From Bacteroidota bacterium (lineage in GTDB: Bacteria; Bacteroidota; Bacteroidia; AKYH767-A; 2013-40CM-41-45), in assembly GCA_016708785.1 (NCBI GenBank), contig JADJFC010000016.1, forward strand, positions 62,001-126,000: a stretch of 64,000 nucleotides of DNA, in the 5' to 3' direction. The notes below the pieces were generated by a model. That model did no database searches, was not told where the DNA came from, and saw only the letters and a program-made list of their open reading frames with translations. Below, piece after piece: positions 1 through 8,369 of the stretch. The position numbers and the translations under genes were made by a program. The number at the start of each line of letters is the position of its first letter. Within the stretch, counting starts at the first letter, position 1.

Positions 1-1
1 G

Positions 2-592
2 CAAAAGATTGGTATGAAAACGTTGGTTATTGGTTACGACCATCATTTTGGAAGGAACAGAGAAGGATCTTATAAAGACCTGGAGGAAATGGCTCCTGTT
101 TATGGCTTTCGTCTGGAAGAGATCAATGAGCAAGTCATCAACCACATAGCAGTAAGTTCTACAAAGGTCAGAAAAGCGTTGCTTGAAGGAGATATTGATT
201 CTGCGAATCAATTGTTAGGGCATCGGTTTTCGTTTCGGGGAAAGGTGGTCATGGGCGATAAGATTGGCAGAACCCTTGGGTTTCCAACAGCGAATATTGA
301 AATTCCGGAGGCCTATAAATTGGTCCCGGCTGAAGGAATTTATGCAGTTCAGATCAGAATCGGACAACAATTGAAAAAAGGAATGTTGTATATTGGCACT
401 AGACCGGTTGTAAATGGGAAGAGTTTGAGAATAGAAGTCAATATTTTCGAATTTGATCAAGAGATTTACAATCAGGAGATTCAAGTTATGTTTGTGTCAA
501 GGATCCGTGGTGATTTACCTTTTACTGACATAAATGCACTAAAAGAAAAGATGAAGGAAGACAAGGTCATTGCAACAAAATTGCTTTCTTAA
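2..592 (+). CDS. ribF: Riboflavin kinase / FAD synthetase, 3' part
   Basis: This is the C-terminal part of the bifunctional enzyme that phosphorylates riboflavin to FMN and adenylates FMN to FAD in the cytoplasm. The frame is open to the left edge, so the true start lies outside the window; the ATG at 14 is internal. The visible 196 residues hold the end of the adenylyltransferase domain (VIGYDHHFGR, then SSTKVRKALLEGD, the SST..R motif) followed by the riboflavin kinase beta-barrel domain (GRTLGFPTANIEIP, then VNGKSLRIEVNIFEFD). The motif order and the length of the kinase domain are normal for RibF. The next gene starts 24 bases downstream on the same strand but is unrelated in function. 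Confidence 0.93.
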   Translation, partial: QKIGMKTLVIGYDHHFGRNREGSYKDLEEMAPVYGFRLEEINEQVINHIAVSSTKVRKALLEGDIDSANQLLGHRFSFRGKVVMGDKIGRTLGFPTANIEIPEAYKLVPAEGIYAVQIRIGQQLKKGMLYIGTRPVVNGKSLRIEVNIFEFDQEIYNQEIQVMFVSRIRGDLPFTDINALKEKMKEDKVIATKLLS

Positions 593-616
593 CGTTTCCC
601 GTAAAAAGGCCTTAAA

Positions 617-1210
617 TTGAAATTCAAATTACTTTTATTTATTCTATTTATTTCCGGCTTCTGTAAAGCACAGGAAGCCGAAACGGTTGTTCATGACTCA
701 AATTATATTTACAAGTCAATCGAAGAGATAAAATTACATCCGGAAAATGTGTATCGGATAAATTTAAGTCGCAACAAACTGGATTCTTTTCCACCGGAAA
801 TTTTTGCTTGTGTCAACCTTGTTGAACTTGACTTAAGTAAAAATAAGATTGAAGAAATACCCGGGGAAATAGGTCGACTCGTAAATTTAGAATCTTTATC
901 AATGGCCAATAATGGTCTTGTTCATCTTCCAAAAGAAATAGGCAGGTTGACAAAATTAAAATACCTGGGTCTGAATAGAAATTTAATCGAGGATCTGCCT
1001 GCCGAAATAGGTGACCTGGAAAGTCTGGAAGTTTTTGAAATGTGGGACAATGAACTTAACGATCTGCCTGATGAAATGGGGAGACTTCAGAATCTGAAGA
1101 TTTTGGAATTACGAGGAATACTTTTTACCGACGAACAGCAAGCACGAATTGATGCTATGATCGTAAAGACAGCGAAGATTTTGATGTCTCCGTCGTGCAA
1201 CTGCAAGTAA
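617..1210 (+). CDS. Secreted leucine-rich-repeat protein
   Basis: This 197-residue protein starts at a TTG codon and has a signal peptide (MKFKLLLFILFISGFCKAQ). The rest consists of about five to six leucine-rich repeats of 23 residues, with consensus LxxLxLxxNxIxxLPxEIGxL (for example LVELDLSKNKIEEIP and LKYLGLNRNLIEDLP), followed by a short cysteine-containing tail (SPSCNCK). The LP..IG spacing is typical of bacterial LRRs of the plant/Ras-suppressor type. Such domains usually mediate protein binding. No enzymatic domain is visible, so the role is unknown beyond a probable envelope or periplasmic binding function. It stands alone, 24 bases after ribF, and a heptanucleotide repeat follows it. 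Confidence 0.8.
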   Translation: MKFKLLLFILFISGFCKAQEAETVVHDSNYIYKSIEEIKLHPENVYRINLSRNKLDSFPPEIFACVNLVELDLSKNKIEEIPGEIGRLVNLESLSMANNGLVHLPKEIGRLTKLKYLGLNRNLIEDLPAEIGDLESLEVFEMWDNELNDLPDEMGRLQNLKILELRGILFTDEQQARIDAMIVKTAKILMSPSCNCK

Positions 1211-1267
1211 TAACTAATAGTGAATATCGAAAGTTGCTGTAGGTAAGAATTTTCCTACGATAGCTTT

Positions 1268-1326
1268 CGTTACTCGTTACTCGTTACTCGTTACTCGTTA
1301 CTCGTTACTCGTTATTCACTATTCGT
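1268..1326. repeat. Heptanucleotide tandem repeat (CGTTACT)n
   Basis: About six near-identical copies of the 7-base unit CGTTACT lie between the LRR gene and the converging TonB receptor gene, and decay into variant units (CGTTATT, CACTATT) at the right end. Similar 7-base-period arrays recur in other intergenic gaps of the window. Confidence 0.85.
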
Positions 1327-3735
1327 TAGAATTTAAGTGTGATTCCCCCTAGCCAATTGATCCCCGCTTGCGGGTAAAAGTAGTTGTAGTCGTTTCGGGT
1401 GCCTGAGGAGTAGTCGTTATAAGTATAGCCATTAGCGGAATACATTTTATCGAAAATGTTATTCAACATAAATTTTAGTTCAAGTGACTTGATTCCTTTA
1501 ACAGGCACTTTGTAACTTCCGCTAAGGTTTCCAATGAAGTAGGAGTCAAGTACGCTGTTTTCGTTTGTAGTGTTGTCGAGATATTGTTTGCCAACATATT
1601 TTGTACTGACAGCAACCATAATATTTTTTAGGAGAGTATAATTCAATTCCACTGCTGATATTACAGAAGGAGAAAATGCAATAGTTGTATTCTTATATGA
1701 ATTTATGATCTGATCATAGGTGTCTGCATCATAGGTGTATTCATTGTAGGTTTTGATTTTATTTTCACTTACTGTTATGTTAGCGTTTAGAAGAAGGTCT
1801 TTTGTAAATTGATATTGTATTTCAGTTTCAAGTCCTGCGCGATAACTGTTCTTTACATTTTCACGAATGTATTCTCCTACATCATTGATCTGTCCGGTTA
1901 GAATGAGCTGATTTTGATAATCCATATAATAAGCATTAAGAGTGATTGCAATTTTTTTCGCATTATAATTATATCCAAGTTCATAATCAACCATACTCTC
2001 AGGATCGGGTCGGGTAGAAGGGGTAGACACCAGATAATCGTCGCGAACAGGTTCTTTATGACCAAGGCCAACGAAGAAATAAAATTTATTCTTTGAGGTT
2101 GATTGATAGGTTAATCCGGCTTTTGGATTGAAAAAATTCAATGTTGCCTTAGCAGATGCATCAGTGCTGTTTTTAGTGAAGTTGTAGTCGACCAATCGTT
2201 GTTGTAGGTCACCTGTCACAGAAAGTTTTTCACTGACTTGATAGGTAGCTTTGAGGAAAAAATTTACGTCAGTTTTGGTAGCTTCGTCTTCATAGTAGGT
2301 ATAAGGAAAAGTTGAAGCAGGATAGATTCCGGCAGAGATGATCTCACGATAATGCTTGCCGACATATTTATTAGCTGCGCCGCCGAATTTAATGTCGATC
2401 AATTCTTTTTTATAGTCGAACGACCAGGTTAGACCATAGAAATCATTTGAAAGCCATTTTTGTCGGATGATATCAGATTCACTGATGGATGTATCGCCAA
2501 TAGAAACATTCGTAAGTCCATAATCAGCGAATGATTCCATTGGTTTGAATTCTTCATAATATCCGTTGCCCTTCGTATAGTGTAAAGCAATATTTGCAGT
2601 GAGGTTTTTATTTAAAGTTCTTGAATAAAATAGTTGGTAGTAATCCTGTTGGTAATTGTCAGTTTGGTCTTCATAATAGTGAAGATTTCCCGATGCATCA
2701 TAGTATTCACCGGCCGGATTATAAGTTCGATTCGATTTAAGCGAATCCTGCGAAATTCCATACCATGCCTGATACGTTTTTTCTTTGCCTGAAAGAATCA
2801 CAGCACGAATGAATTGTTTAGAATCATAGTAGCCGCCACTAAGTGAAAATGAATGAAGATTAGAAGTTGCGCGATCGATATAGCCATCGGAATTGATCAA
2901 TGACATTCGTCCATCAATCGTAAAGTGGTTGTTCAGAATTCCTGTTCCAAAGCTGACCGTATTTTTATTTGTATTGAATGAGCCAATTGACGAACTGATA
3001 CTTCCATAAGCAGCTTGTGAAATTTTTTGTTGTCTGTAAATTGATGCTTGCACCAAAAGCTCCAGCACCATTGGTAGAATTTCCGAGTCCGCGTTGAAAT
3101 TGTATGTTATCTGTTGAAGAGGCTACATCCGGCAAATCTACCCAGTAAACCTGATGTGATTCAGCATCGTTGACAGGAATACCATTGATGGTAACATTTA
3201 CTCTCGTTGGATCATTTCCGCGAACACGAATGCCTGTATAGCCAACACCGTTACCGGCATCTGAAGTGACTACAACTGATGGTAGATTATTGAGCAATAG
3301 TGGAAGGTCCTGACCCAGATTATTTTTCTCAAGCTCGTCTTTGGTAATATTGTTAAAAGCTGCTCCTGATTTTTGATCGACACGGGTAGCATTGATTGTA
3401 ATTTCATCGGCCAGATATATTTTTGGCTGAATTGAAATATTGTTTTCAGAATCCGTAGATATAGAAATGTTTTTTGTTTCGAAGGCAATGTGAGAAATGG
3501 AAATTTCATAGCTACCTGATAAGATTCCTTTGATCTTAAAATGACCTTTTGCATCGGTAGATGTATTTGCAAAGGAATTGTTCATCCGTATCACTGCGCC
3601 GGATACAGGGCTCTGATCCTTTTCGTTGAGAACAGTCCCTTGCAAGAAGTTTTGAGCAAAACTGGTTTCGGTAAAGAAAACAATTGCGAAAAAGAGAAGA
3701 CCATTTTTGATGGTGCGATTGGAAATAAAATTCAT
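1326..3735 (-). CDS. TonB-dependent outer-membrane receptor, predicted thiamine-related (frame disrupted)
   Basis: The protein is an outer-membrane beta-barrel transporter of about 803 residues. In order it has a signal peptide (LLFFAIVFFTETSFAQ), a carboxypeptidase-regulatory-like domain (LQGTVLNEKDQSPVSGAVI), a plug domain (GVGYTGIRVRGNDPTRVNV, then NGAGAFGASINLQT) and a long barrel ending in GITLKF with a terminal Phe, as expected for BAM-assembled barrels. A TPP riboswitch sits in its 5' leader, so it is expected to import thiamine or a precursor and to be shut off by TPP. The frame breaks at a run of six T on the plus strand (3023-3028): removing one base restores ...INLQTTKISQAAYG.... 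I infer a sequence error rather than decay, since both halves are otherwise intact. Confidence 0.88.
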
Positions 3736-3799
3736 AGGTATAATCTGTTAGGTTAACAAGCGTACACGATGGGTGCATGTACGTAAAAAAAGTGTTTTA

Positions 3800-3876
3800 C
3801 CTTTTCCCTTCGCAGGCATTATCCTGAGCAGGTTTTGTGGGTGTAATCTCAGCCCTTTTTTGAAGAGCACCCCATA
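3800..3876 (-). promoter_or_regulatory. TPP riboswitch (THI box)
   Basis: Read on the minus strand, this leader contains the hallmark THI-box segments in order: GGGGTGC, GGGCTGAGATTACACCC, ACCTGCTCAGGATAATGCC and GCGAAGGGAA. It ends about 65 bases before the ATG of the TonB receptor. The CTGAGA and GGATAATGCC blocks are the universally conserved TPP-binding elements of the family. Position and orientation indicate TPP-dependent repression of the receptor gene. A possible -7-like box (TATCTTTA) lies just upstream. Confidence 0.93.
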
Positions 3877-4115
3877 GATTCGAAGGTAAAGATAAATATT
3901 TTATCACTACGGTCGGATTTTATTTTGGGTCAAAGGGCAAGGGTCAAAGGTTAATGTTTCTGGCTAAAAGTCGCTTGTGTCTTTTAGGAAACAAATTTCT
4001 TTTCTCTTGTATAAAGTTTGACATCAGTTGTTTAAAAGTTTCAAATAAGTAAAAGATTAGAATTTGTGGTGTAAATATGGATTTCATACTTTGGATGTCA
4101 AATAAATGCTGTTTT

Positions 4116-4637
4116 ATGTTCCGGAAAAATTTATTTGTTTTTGTGCTGTTGCTTCTGGTGAAGCAAAGTTATTCTCAAAAATACTATATGGGTATAGGTG
4201 GCCGTGCCGGTAAATTTTATACCGGGGCATCATTCAAATATTTTTTCAATCCCACTAATTCTACAGGAATCCAACTAGAAGCGACTTACGCCAATATCGC
4301 TTCCGGAGGTTTCAATTTGAAAGCGTTTATGATCAAACAACTTCCATTTAAAGTTCCAATCATTCAGCTGCCTTTAGATTTTGTTTATGGTGCCGGGTTG
4401 CATGCCGGATTTTTTCCTTTTGAGATGCAGGGTTACTATAAAAAAGTTGACGGTGAAGCAGATTATTATGAGAAGGATGTCGTAACAATTGGAGTCGATG
4501 TAACTGTTCAAATTGAATATAAAATTCCAAGAGTTCCCGTTACACTGACAATAGATGTAGTGCCATTCTATGAATTTGTAAACCGTGGTCCTGAAAATGT
4601 TGACTTCGGTGTTTCCATTCGATATGTCTTCAAATAG
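4116..4637 (+). CDS. Small secreted outer-membrane beta-barrel-like protein
   Basis: The frame is open from 4077, but the ATG at 4116 is preferred because it directly begins a signal peptide (MFRKNLFVFVLLLLVKQSYSQ). The mature part of about 153 residues is rich in glycine and aromatics with alternating hydrophobic residues (YYMGIGGRAGKFYTGASFKYFF, split by turns), and ends in a beta-strand pattern with terminal aromatic (VSIRYVFK). This is typical of small 8-strand outer-membrane barrels. I recognise no specific family, and the function is unknown. It lies between the riboswitch-controlled receptor and the PnuC/kinase pair but on the opposite strand, so it is not part of their operon. Confidence 0.7.
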   Translation: MFRKNLFVFVLLLLVKQSYSQKYYMGIGGRAGKFYTGASFKYFFNPTNSTGIQLEATYANIASGGFNLKAFMIKQLPFKVPIIQLPLDFVYGAGLHAGFFPFEMQGYYKKVDGEADYYEKDVVTIGVDVTVQIEYKIPRVPVTLTIDVVPFYEFVNRGPENVDFGVSIRYVFK

Positions 4638-4649
4638 AATTTAAAGAAT

Positions 4650-5171
4650 TTAGTTTTTAGTTTTTAAAAAATTCTCTACAGCCTTCAATGCATTTTGAAA
4701 ACGTTGTTCACCTATGCCATTGATGATCTCATAATTGAATTTGTATTTGTCTAACTCACGTTTGTACCATTCGTAAAAGTACATCCTCCTGTTTTCGTTT
4801 TCTCTTACATCATCGGCAATGAATTCGATGTCAGGATATGTAAGTAAATATAGATCATATGGATTTTCTGTAATTGCAGAATCGATCCAATTCGGGTATT
4901 CATTATACTTGTCGAGTAGCCAGACTTTTCCATTGATAATTTCATTGTCTGTGAAATACAAATTAATTGCAGAATCGGCTATTTTATTTTCTTCGGTAAT
5001 TTGCATTTTAATACAATGCAAAACATCCTCCATTTTGTAAGGTCGATTAAGTTTCGAAATATAATCACGAGAAAATTCGGGCACCCATTTGGTTTTGAAG
5101 TGGAGCGCAAGCTGAGCACTTAGAGAACTCTTTGCCGTTGATTCCGGTCCTATGAAAGCAATTCTGTACAT
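4650..5171 (-). CDS. NadR-like P-loop kinase (candidate thiamine or nicotinamide-riboside kinase)
   Basis: This 173-residue cytoplasmic P-loop kinase resembles the ribosylnicotinamide kinase domain of NadR. It has the Walker A-like GPESTAKSSL (the family norm is GPESTGKST, so an Ala replaces the usual Gly), then WVPEFSRDYI and the C-terminal LNRPYKMEDVL/YEWYKREL helices. No NMN adenylyltransferase or DNA-binding domain is attached. Its start codon lies one base after the stop of the PnuC-like permease, so the two are surely cotranscribed. In Bacteroidota, PnuC-type permeases next to TPP-riboswitch-controlled receptors are assigned to thiamine (PnuT). By context this enzyme may trap the imported vitamin by phosphorylation. 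Substrate choice between thiamine and nicotinamide riboside cannot be settled from sequence alone. Confidence 0.78.
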   Translation of the reverse strand: MYRIAFIGPESTAKSSLSAQLALHFKTKWVPEFSRDYISKLNRPYKMEDVLHCIKMQITEENKIADSAINLYFTDNEIINGKVWLLDKYNEYPNWIDSAITENPYDLYLLTYPDIEFIADDVRENENRRMYFYEWYKRELDKYKFNYEIINGIGEQRFQNALKAVENFLKTKN

Positions 5172-5172
5172 T

Positions 5173-5772
5173 TCAATTTCTAACGTAAGTTTCAGGATTT
5201 TTCCTCCAATCCATATATCCTTTTACTGCAAGTAAAAGGAATATAAAATAAAGAATAGAAGTCATTGGTAGGCCTTTATAAAAATAAAGTGGCACATATA
5301 CGGCATCAACGATGATCCAAATAATCCAGTTGGCTATTAATTTACGAGCAATCATCCACTGTGCAACTAAGCTTAAAATGGTCAGAGCTGAATCCAACCA
5401 AGGCAAAGAGGCATTTGTAAATTCCTGAAGAAATAAGGAAAGTAAGAAATAAGCTAAAAAACTGATATAAATCAGTTTTGTGGTAAATAATTGGGTAGGG
5501 TAGTTAAAAGTGTCGAAAGTTTTTCTATTTTTCTTCCACTGTATCCAGCCATATATTAAAAGAAGAAGGTAGATACATTGTAAAATTGCGTCTGCGTATA
5601 ATCTTATGCCTTCTGAGGAAAACATAAGTGCATATGTAGTTACATTGACAATGCCGACAGGAAAACACCAAATGTTCTTACGTATGGTCAACCATACACC
5701 GAGTAGGCCTGTTATAATGCCCAGGATCTCGATTATAGATGTGGGTTGACTAAATACTGTAATTTCCGGCAT
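5173..5772 (-). CDS. PnuC/PnuT-family vitamin permease
   Basis: This 199-residue inner-membrane protein has about seven hydrophobic segments. It carries the PnuC signatures WLTIRKNIWCFPVGIVNVTTY near the N-terminus (spanning about residues 26-46) and LLIYGWIQWKKN in the middle, with the C-terminal YMDWRK. PnuC-family proteins are facilitators driven by intracellular phosphorylation of the vitamin; paralogues transport nicotinamide riboside (PnuC), riboflavin (PnuX/RibM) or thiamine (PnuT). The kinase gene follows after one base. The TPP-riboswitch-controlled TonB receptor nearby makes thiamine the best guess, but no riboswitch precedes this gene itself: the 130 bases upstream contain no THI-box elements. 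Confidence 0.85.
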   Translation of the reverse strand: MPEITVFSQPTSIIEILGIITGLLGVWLTIRKNIWCFPVGIVNVTTYALMFSSEGIRLYADAILQCIYLLLLIYGWIQWKKNRKTFDTFNYPTQLFTTKLIYISFLAYFLLSLFLQEFTNASLPWLDSALTILSLVAQWMIARKLIANWIIWIIVDAVYVPLYFYKGLPMTSILYFIFLLLAVKGYMDWRKNPETYVRN

Positions 5773-5904
5773 AGAAGTTCAGTTCCTTGATATGTGCTTT
5801 GCGATTTGCGTTTGCTAAAGTACCGAAGTATTAGCTGATTTGAGTAAAAAAACTCTGGTCTATTAAAGCCATAGTTTATGTTAGATTATAATAATAAATA
5901 AAAA

Positions 5905-6822
5905 ATGCTTTCAAAATTTATAGAGTCGTTGCATGTACGCTTCTCAAGCGCAAATTGCCGTGAAATAGTAAAACCGTTTTCAATAAACTCGAAAACGGAT
6001 AAATGCAATACCATAATAATGGTCAACCGAGGTCATGCACGATTAAATGATCAATCGGTTTATGCACAGGAAGGGTCGTTTTATTTTTTTCCTGCCGGGA
6101 AAAAAATATCGATTCAGCATGGTATTGATCCTGATGCAAAATTCAATAGTTATAGTCAGAGTATTGGAACAGAAGGGCAAAATTTTGTCAGGAGTGTGAC
6201 TTCACATGACCACTTAGATCAGATAAAGGAGCTTGTTACTTTTGTCAGATTCGATGTTGAGTTGTTCGATATTATCCCATTTTTTGGATCGTTAGATATA
6301 CCTGTTTTTCAAATGCCCCCAAGTGAAGAATTGAGTTTTCTTGTAAGGCATTTGGCTTTCGAGCAAGAAACAAAAAGGCTTGGGCATGACAAGATCATTA
6401 AGAATTTTATGGAAGAGTTGATCGTCTATGTGTGTCGTTATATAGAGTCTCAACCTGATTTCAAGCCATACGTCGAGAAGTTGGAGTTTCTTGCTGACCG
6501 TCGACTTGTTGACATCGTGAAATTTGTAGGTGATAATCTTGAGAAAGATTTGTCCAATAAAACGATTGCAAACATTGCATTTATATCTGAAGATTATGTT
6601 GGGCAATTTTTCAAATCGCTAACAGGAAAAAATCTGCAAGACTACATAGAGAACAGGCGACTGGAGAAAGCGATGTTTTATTTAAAAACTATTCCGGATA
6701 ATATTCAGGAGATCGCTCACAAAGTTGGATTTAAAGATCCGGCATATTTTTCGCGTCGATTTAAAATGAAATATGGTGTGAATGCAAACTCTGTCCGACA
6801 CAATAAAGTTCAATTGGCCTGA
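5905..6822 (+). CDS. AraC-family transcriptional regulator
   Basis: This 305-residue cytoplasmic regulator has an N-terminal cupin-like sensor region (residues about 1-130, for example VNRGHARLNDQSVYAQEGSF and FFPAGKKISI), a helical linker, and a C-terminal AraC DNA-binding domain (about 205-300). The DNA-binding domain holds two helix-turn-helix units: LSNKTIANIAFISEDYVGQF and IQEIAHKVGFKDPAYFSRRF, the latter matching the conserved AraC signature. The ligand is unknown. The gene is divergent from the PnuC/kinase operon with about 130 bases between starts, so it could control that operon, but nothing in the sequence proves this. Its 3' end overlaps the convergent GGGP-synthase gene by 13 bases. 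Confidence 0.9.
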   Translation: MLSKFIESLHVRFSSANCREIVKPFSINSKTDKCNTIIMVNRGHARLNDQSVYAQEGSFYFFPAGKKISIQHGIDPDAKFNSYSQSIGTEGQNFVRSVTSHDHLDQIKELVTFVRFDVELFDIIPFFGSLDIPVFQMPPSEELSFLVRHLAFEQETKRLGHDKIIKNFMEELIVYVCRYIESQPDFKPYVEKLEFLADRRLVDIVKFVGDNLEKDLSNKTIANIAFISEDYVGQFFKSLTGKNLQDYIENRRLEKAMFYLKTIPDNIQEIAHKVGFKDPAYFSRRFKMKYGVNANSVRHNKVQLA

Positions 6823-7555
6823 AAGGAATGAATTGCAGCAGCAATTTCAGAAATGATCTCCGGATTATTTTCAGTAGCATTACCGATAACAATTACATCA
6901 GCACCGGCGTTACAAAGTTCCGCTGCTTTTTCAGCCGTCTTAATTCCACCGCCAACGATAAGTGGAACATCAATATTATTTTTTACTTCGCTGATCATAG
7001 TAGCTGAGATTGAAAATCTGGCTCCGCTACCGGCATCCATATAGATCATTTTCATTCCTAATAGTTCACCAGCCATTGCTGTACATGCTGCTATGTCGTT
7101 TTTATCATGAGGAATTGGAAAAGTGTTACTCATATAACTTACTGAAGTTGGTGCCCCGCTATCGATTAGCATATATCCGGTAGAAATAGCTTCCAGGTTA
7201 TTCTTTTTGATCAATGGGGCAGAAAGCACATGTTTGCCGATCAGTAGATCCGGATTTCTACCGCTTATCAATGATAGGAAAAGGATGGCATCTGCTGTAG
7301 GTGAAATTTGCATTACACTTCCGGGGAATATTACTACGGGAATTGAAGAACTTCTTTTCAGCACTTCAACGCATGATTCGAATGAGTCTGACATGAGTAT
7401 GCTGCTTCCGATAAAAACAGATCCACTTCAGCTTCTGTTGCTATCTCTGCTATCTTAATGCAATCTGCCGGCGAGGATTTATCAGGGTCGATGAGAACAG
7501 CAAGCATTTTTTTTCCTGCTTTTCTTTTTTCAATTATGGAATGAAAGACGTTCAT
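6810..7555 (-). CDS. Geranylgeranylglyceryl/heptaprenylglyceryl phosphate synthase family (frame disrupted)
   Basis: The family joins a polyprenyl diphosphate to sn-glycerol-1-phosphate (PcrB/GGGPS, TIM barrel). The N-terminal part has LAVLIDPDKSSPADCIKIAE; the larger C-terminal part has VVIFPGSVMQIS, ADAILFLSLISGRNPDLLIG, STGYMLIDSG, YMDAGSGA and VGGGIKTAEKA, the phosphate-binding loops. The two pieces lie in different frames. Adding one A to the run at 7413-7417 joins them as ...VDLFFIGSSILMSDSFE..., which matches the family, so a one-base sequencing deletion is the likely cause. Restored length is about 249 residues, normal for the family. Bacteroidota homologues exist, but their physiological lipid product is poorly known. 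A PPTase gene lies upstream on the same strand with a 57-base gap. Confidence 0.88.
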
Positions 7556-7612
7556 ATTTCGAAGATAGTAATTTTCTGAAGTTATAGTATCTGCAAATTT
7601 GGTGAATGGTAG

Positions 7613-8242
7613 TTAATCGCATGCCCATGATATCATCATAGGTGGGAATTTTTCAAAATACACATTGTATTTTTTTTCATAACCTGCTTTAAGAATTTCG
7701 GCATTTAGATTTCCTGAATTGCTTGTGGTAAACGGGCTGACCAATAAATGTTTCTTAAAGTCGACATCTCCTATCTCATGAATTTTGTAGAGTACTTCTT
7801 TTGCTCCCCAGATAATCTGGAGCTGATCCGCCGAAGGATTGAAGCCGACAAATTTGATCTCAGATTCATTAAGGAATTTTGTCGCAAGTTTGAAGATTCT
7901 TTCATTGATTGTTTCCAGATCAATACCGCCATGTTTGAATTCGCCAACCATTACAGCAACATAGGTCTTAGTATGTGAAATGGAAATGTTCTTATTCCCA
8001 TTAAGATTTGGTTTGCCGTTTTTTGAGTAAGAAATGATTAGGTTTTCGGAAGGAAAAAGTTCTTTTAAAAGCACTCTGACTGTCAGGAATTCTCTCTTTC
8101 GGCTTTCGCTTTTAAAATTGCGAAGAAGTGCCAATTCATCTGCGGAAAGTTGAGCCTTTTTGACAAGGAAATTGAGATCTTCAGTGCTTTCCCAGACAGC
8201 GATAATCGATGAAAGGTGTGCTTTTTTATAAACAATTGGCAT
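7613..8242 (-). CDS. 4'-phosphopantetheinyl transferase superfamily protein
   Basis: This 209-residue enzyme is predicted to move the 4'-phosphopantetheine arm of CoA onto the serine of a carrier protein. The Sfp/AcpT-type motifs are present: SYSKNGKPNL (substrate-facing region), ISISHTKTYVAVMV, the Mg-binding GIDLE and the WGAKEVLYK helix (the W..KE...K motif). The length matches small Bacteroidota members of the superfamily. The adjacent gene downstream on the same strand is the GGGP-synthase-like gene. The divergent neighbour is ahcY, whose promoter lies in the shared 127-base gap. The target carrier protein, probably fatty-acid ACP, is inferred only. Confidence 0.88.
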   Translation of the reverse strand: MPIVYKKAHLSSIIAVWESTEDLNFLVKKAQLSADELALLRNFKSESRKREFLTVRVLLKELFPSENLIISYSKNGKPNLNGNKNISISHTKTYVAVMVGEFKHGGIDLETINERIFKLATKFLNESEIKFVGFNPSADQLQIIWGAKEVLYKIHEIGDVDFKKHLLVSPFTTSNSGNLNAEILKAGYEKKYNVYFEKFPPMMISWACD

Positions 8243-8300
8243 TCCGGTGTGTTAAGGACTGCAAGATGCCACAATTTCTGCTCAGGGACAAGCAATCTCT

Positions 8301-8332
8301 ATTGGTTCTTATGTGGCTATTAATTATCTTTG
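8301..8332 (+). promoter_or_regulatory. Predicted Bacteroidota-type promoter of ahcY
   Basis: A -7 box TATCTTTG (8325-8332) fits the TAnnTTTG consensus, and an ATTG at 8301-8304 sits 20 bases upstream, close to the -33 TTTG position. The ahcY start codon is 38 bases downstream of the -7 box. Confidence 0.5.
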
Positions 8333-8369
8333 CCCGCTGAAATTCAACAACTAACATAAATCATATCTA

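Noticed and set aside
5773..5904. Second TPP riboswitch in front of the PnuC-like gene
   Set aside because: No CTGAGA or GGATAATGCC element is present on the minus strand of this gap.
8243..8369. SAH or SAM riboswitch upstream of ahcY
   Set aside because: The leader after the predicted promoter is under 40 bases and shows none of the conserved riboswitch motifs.
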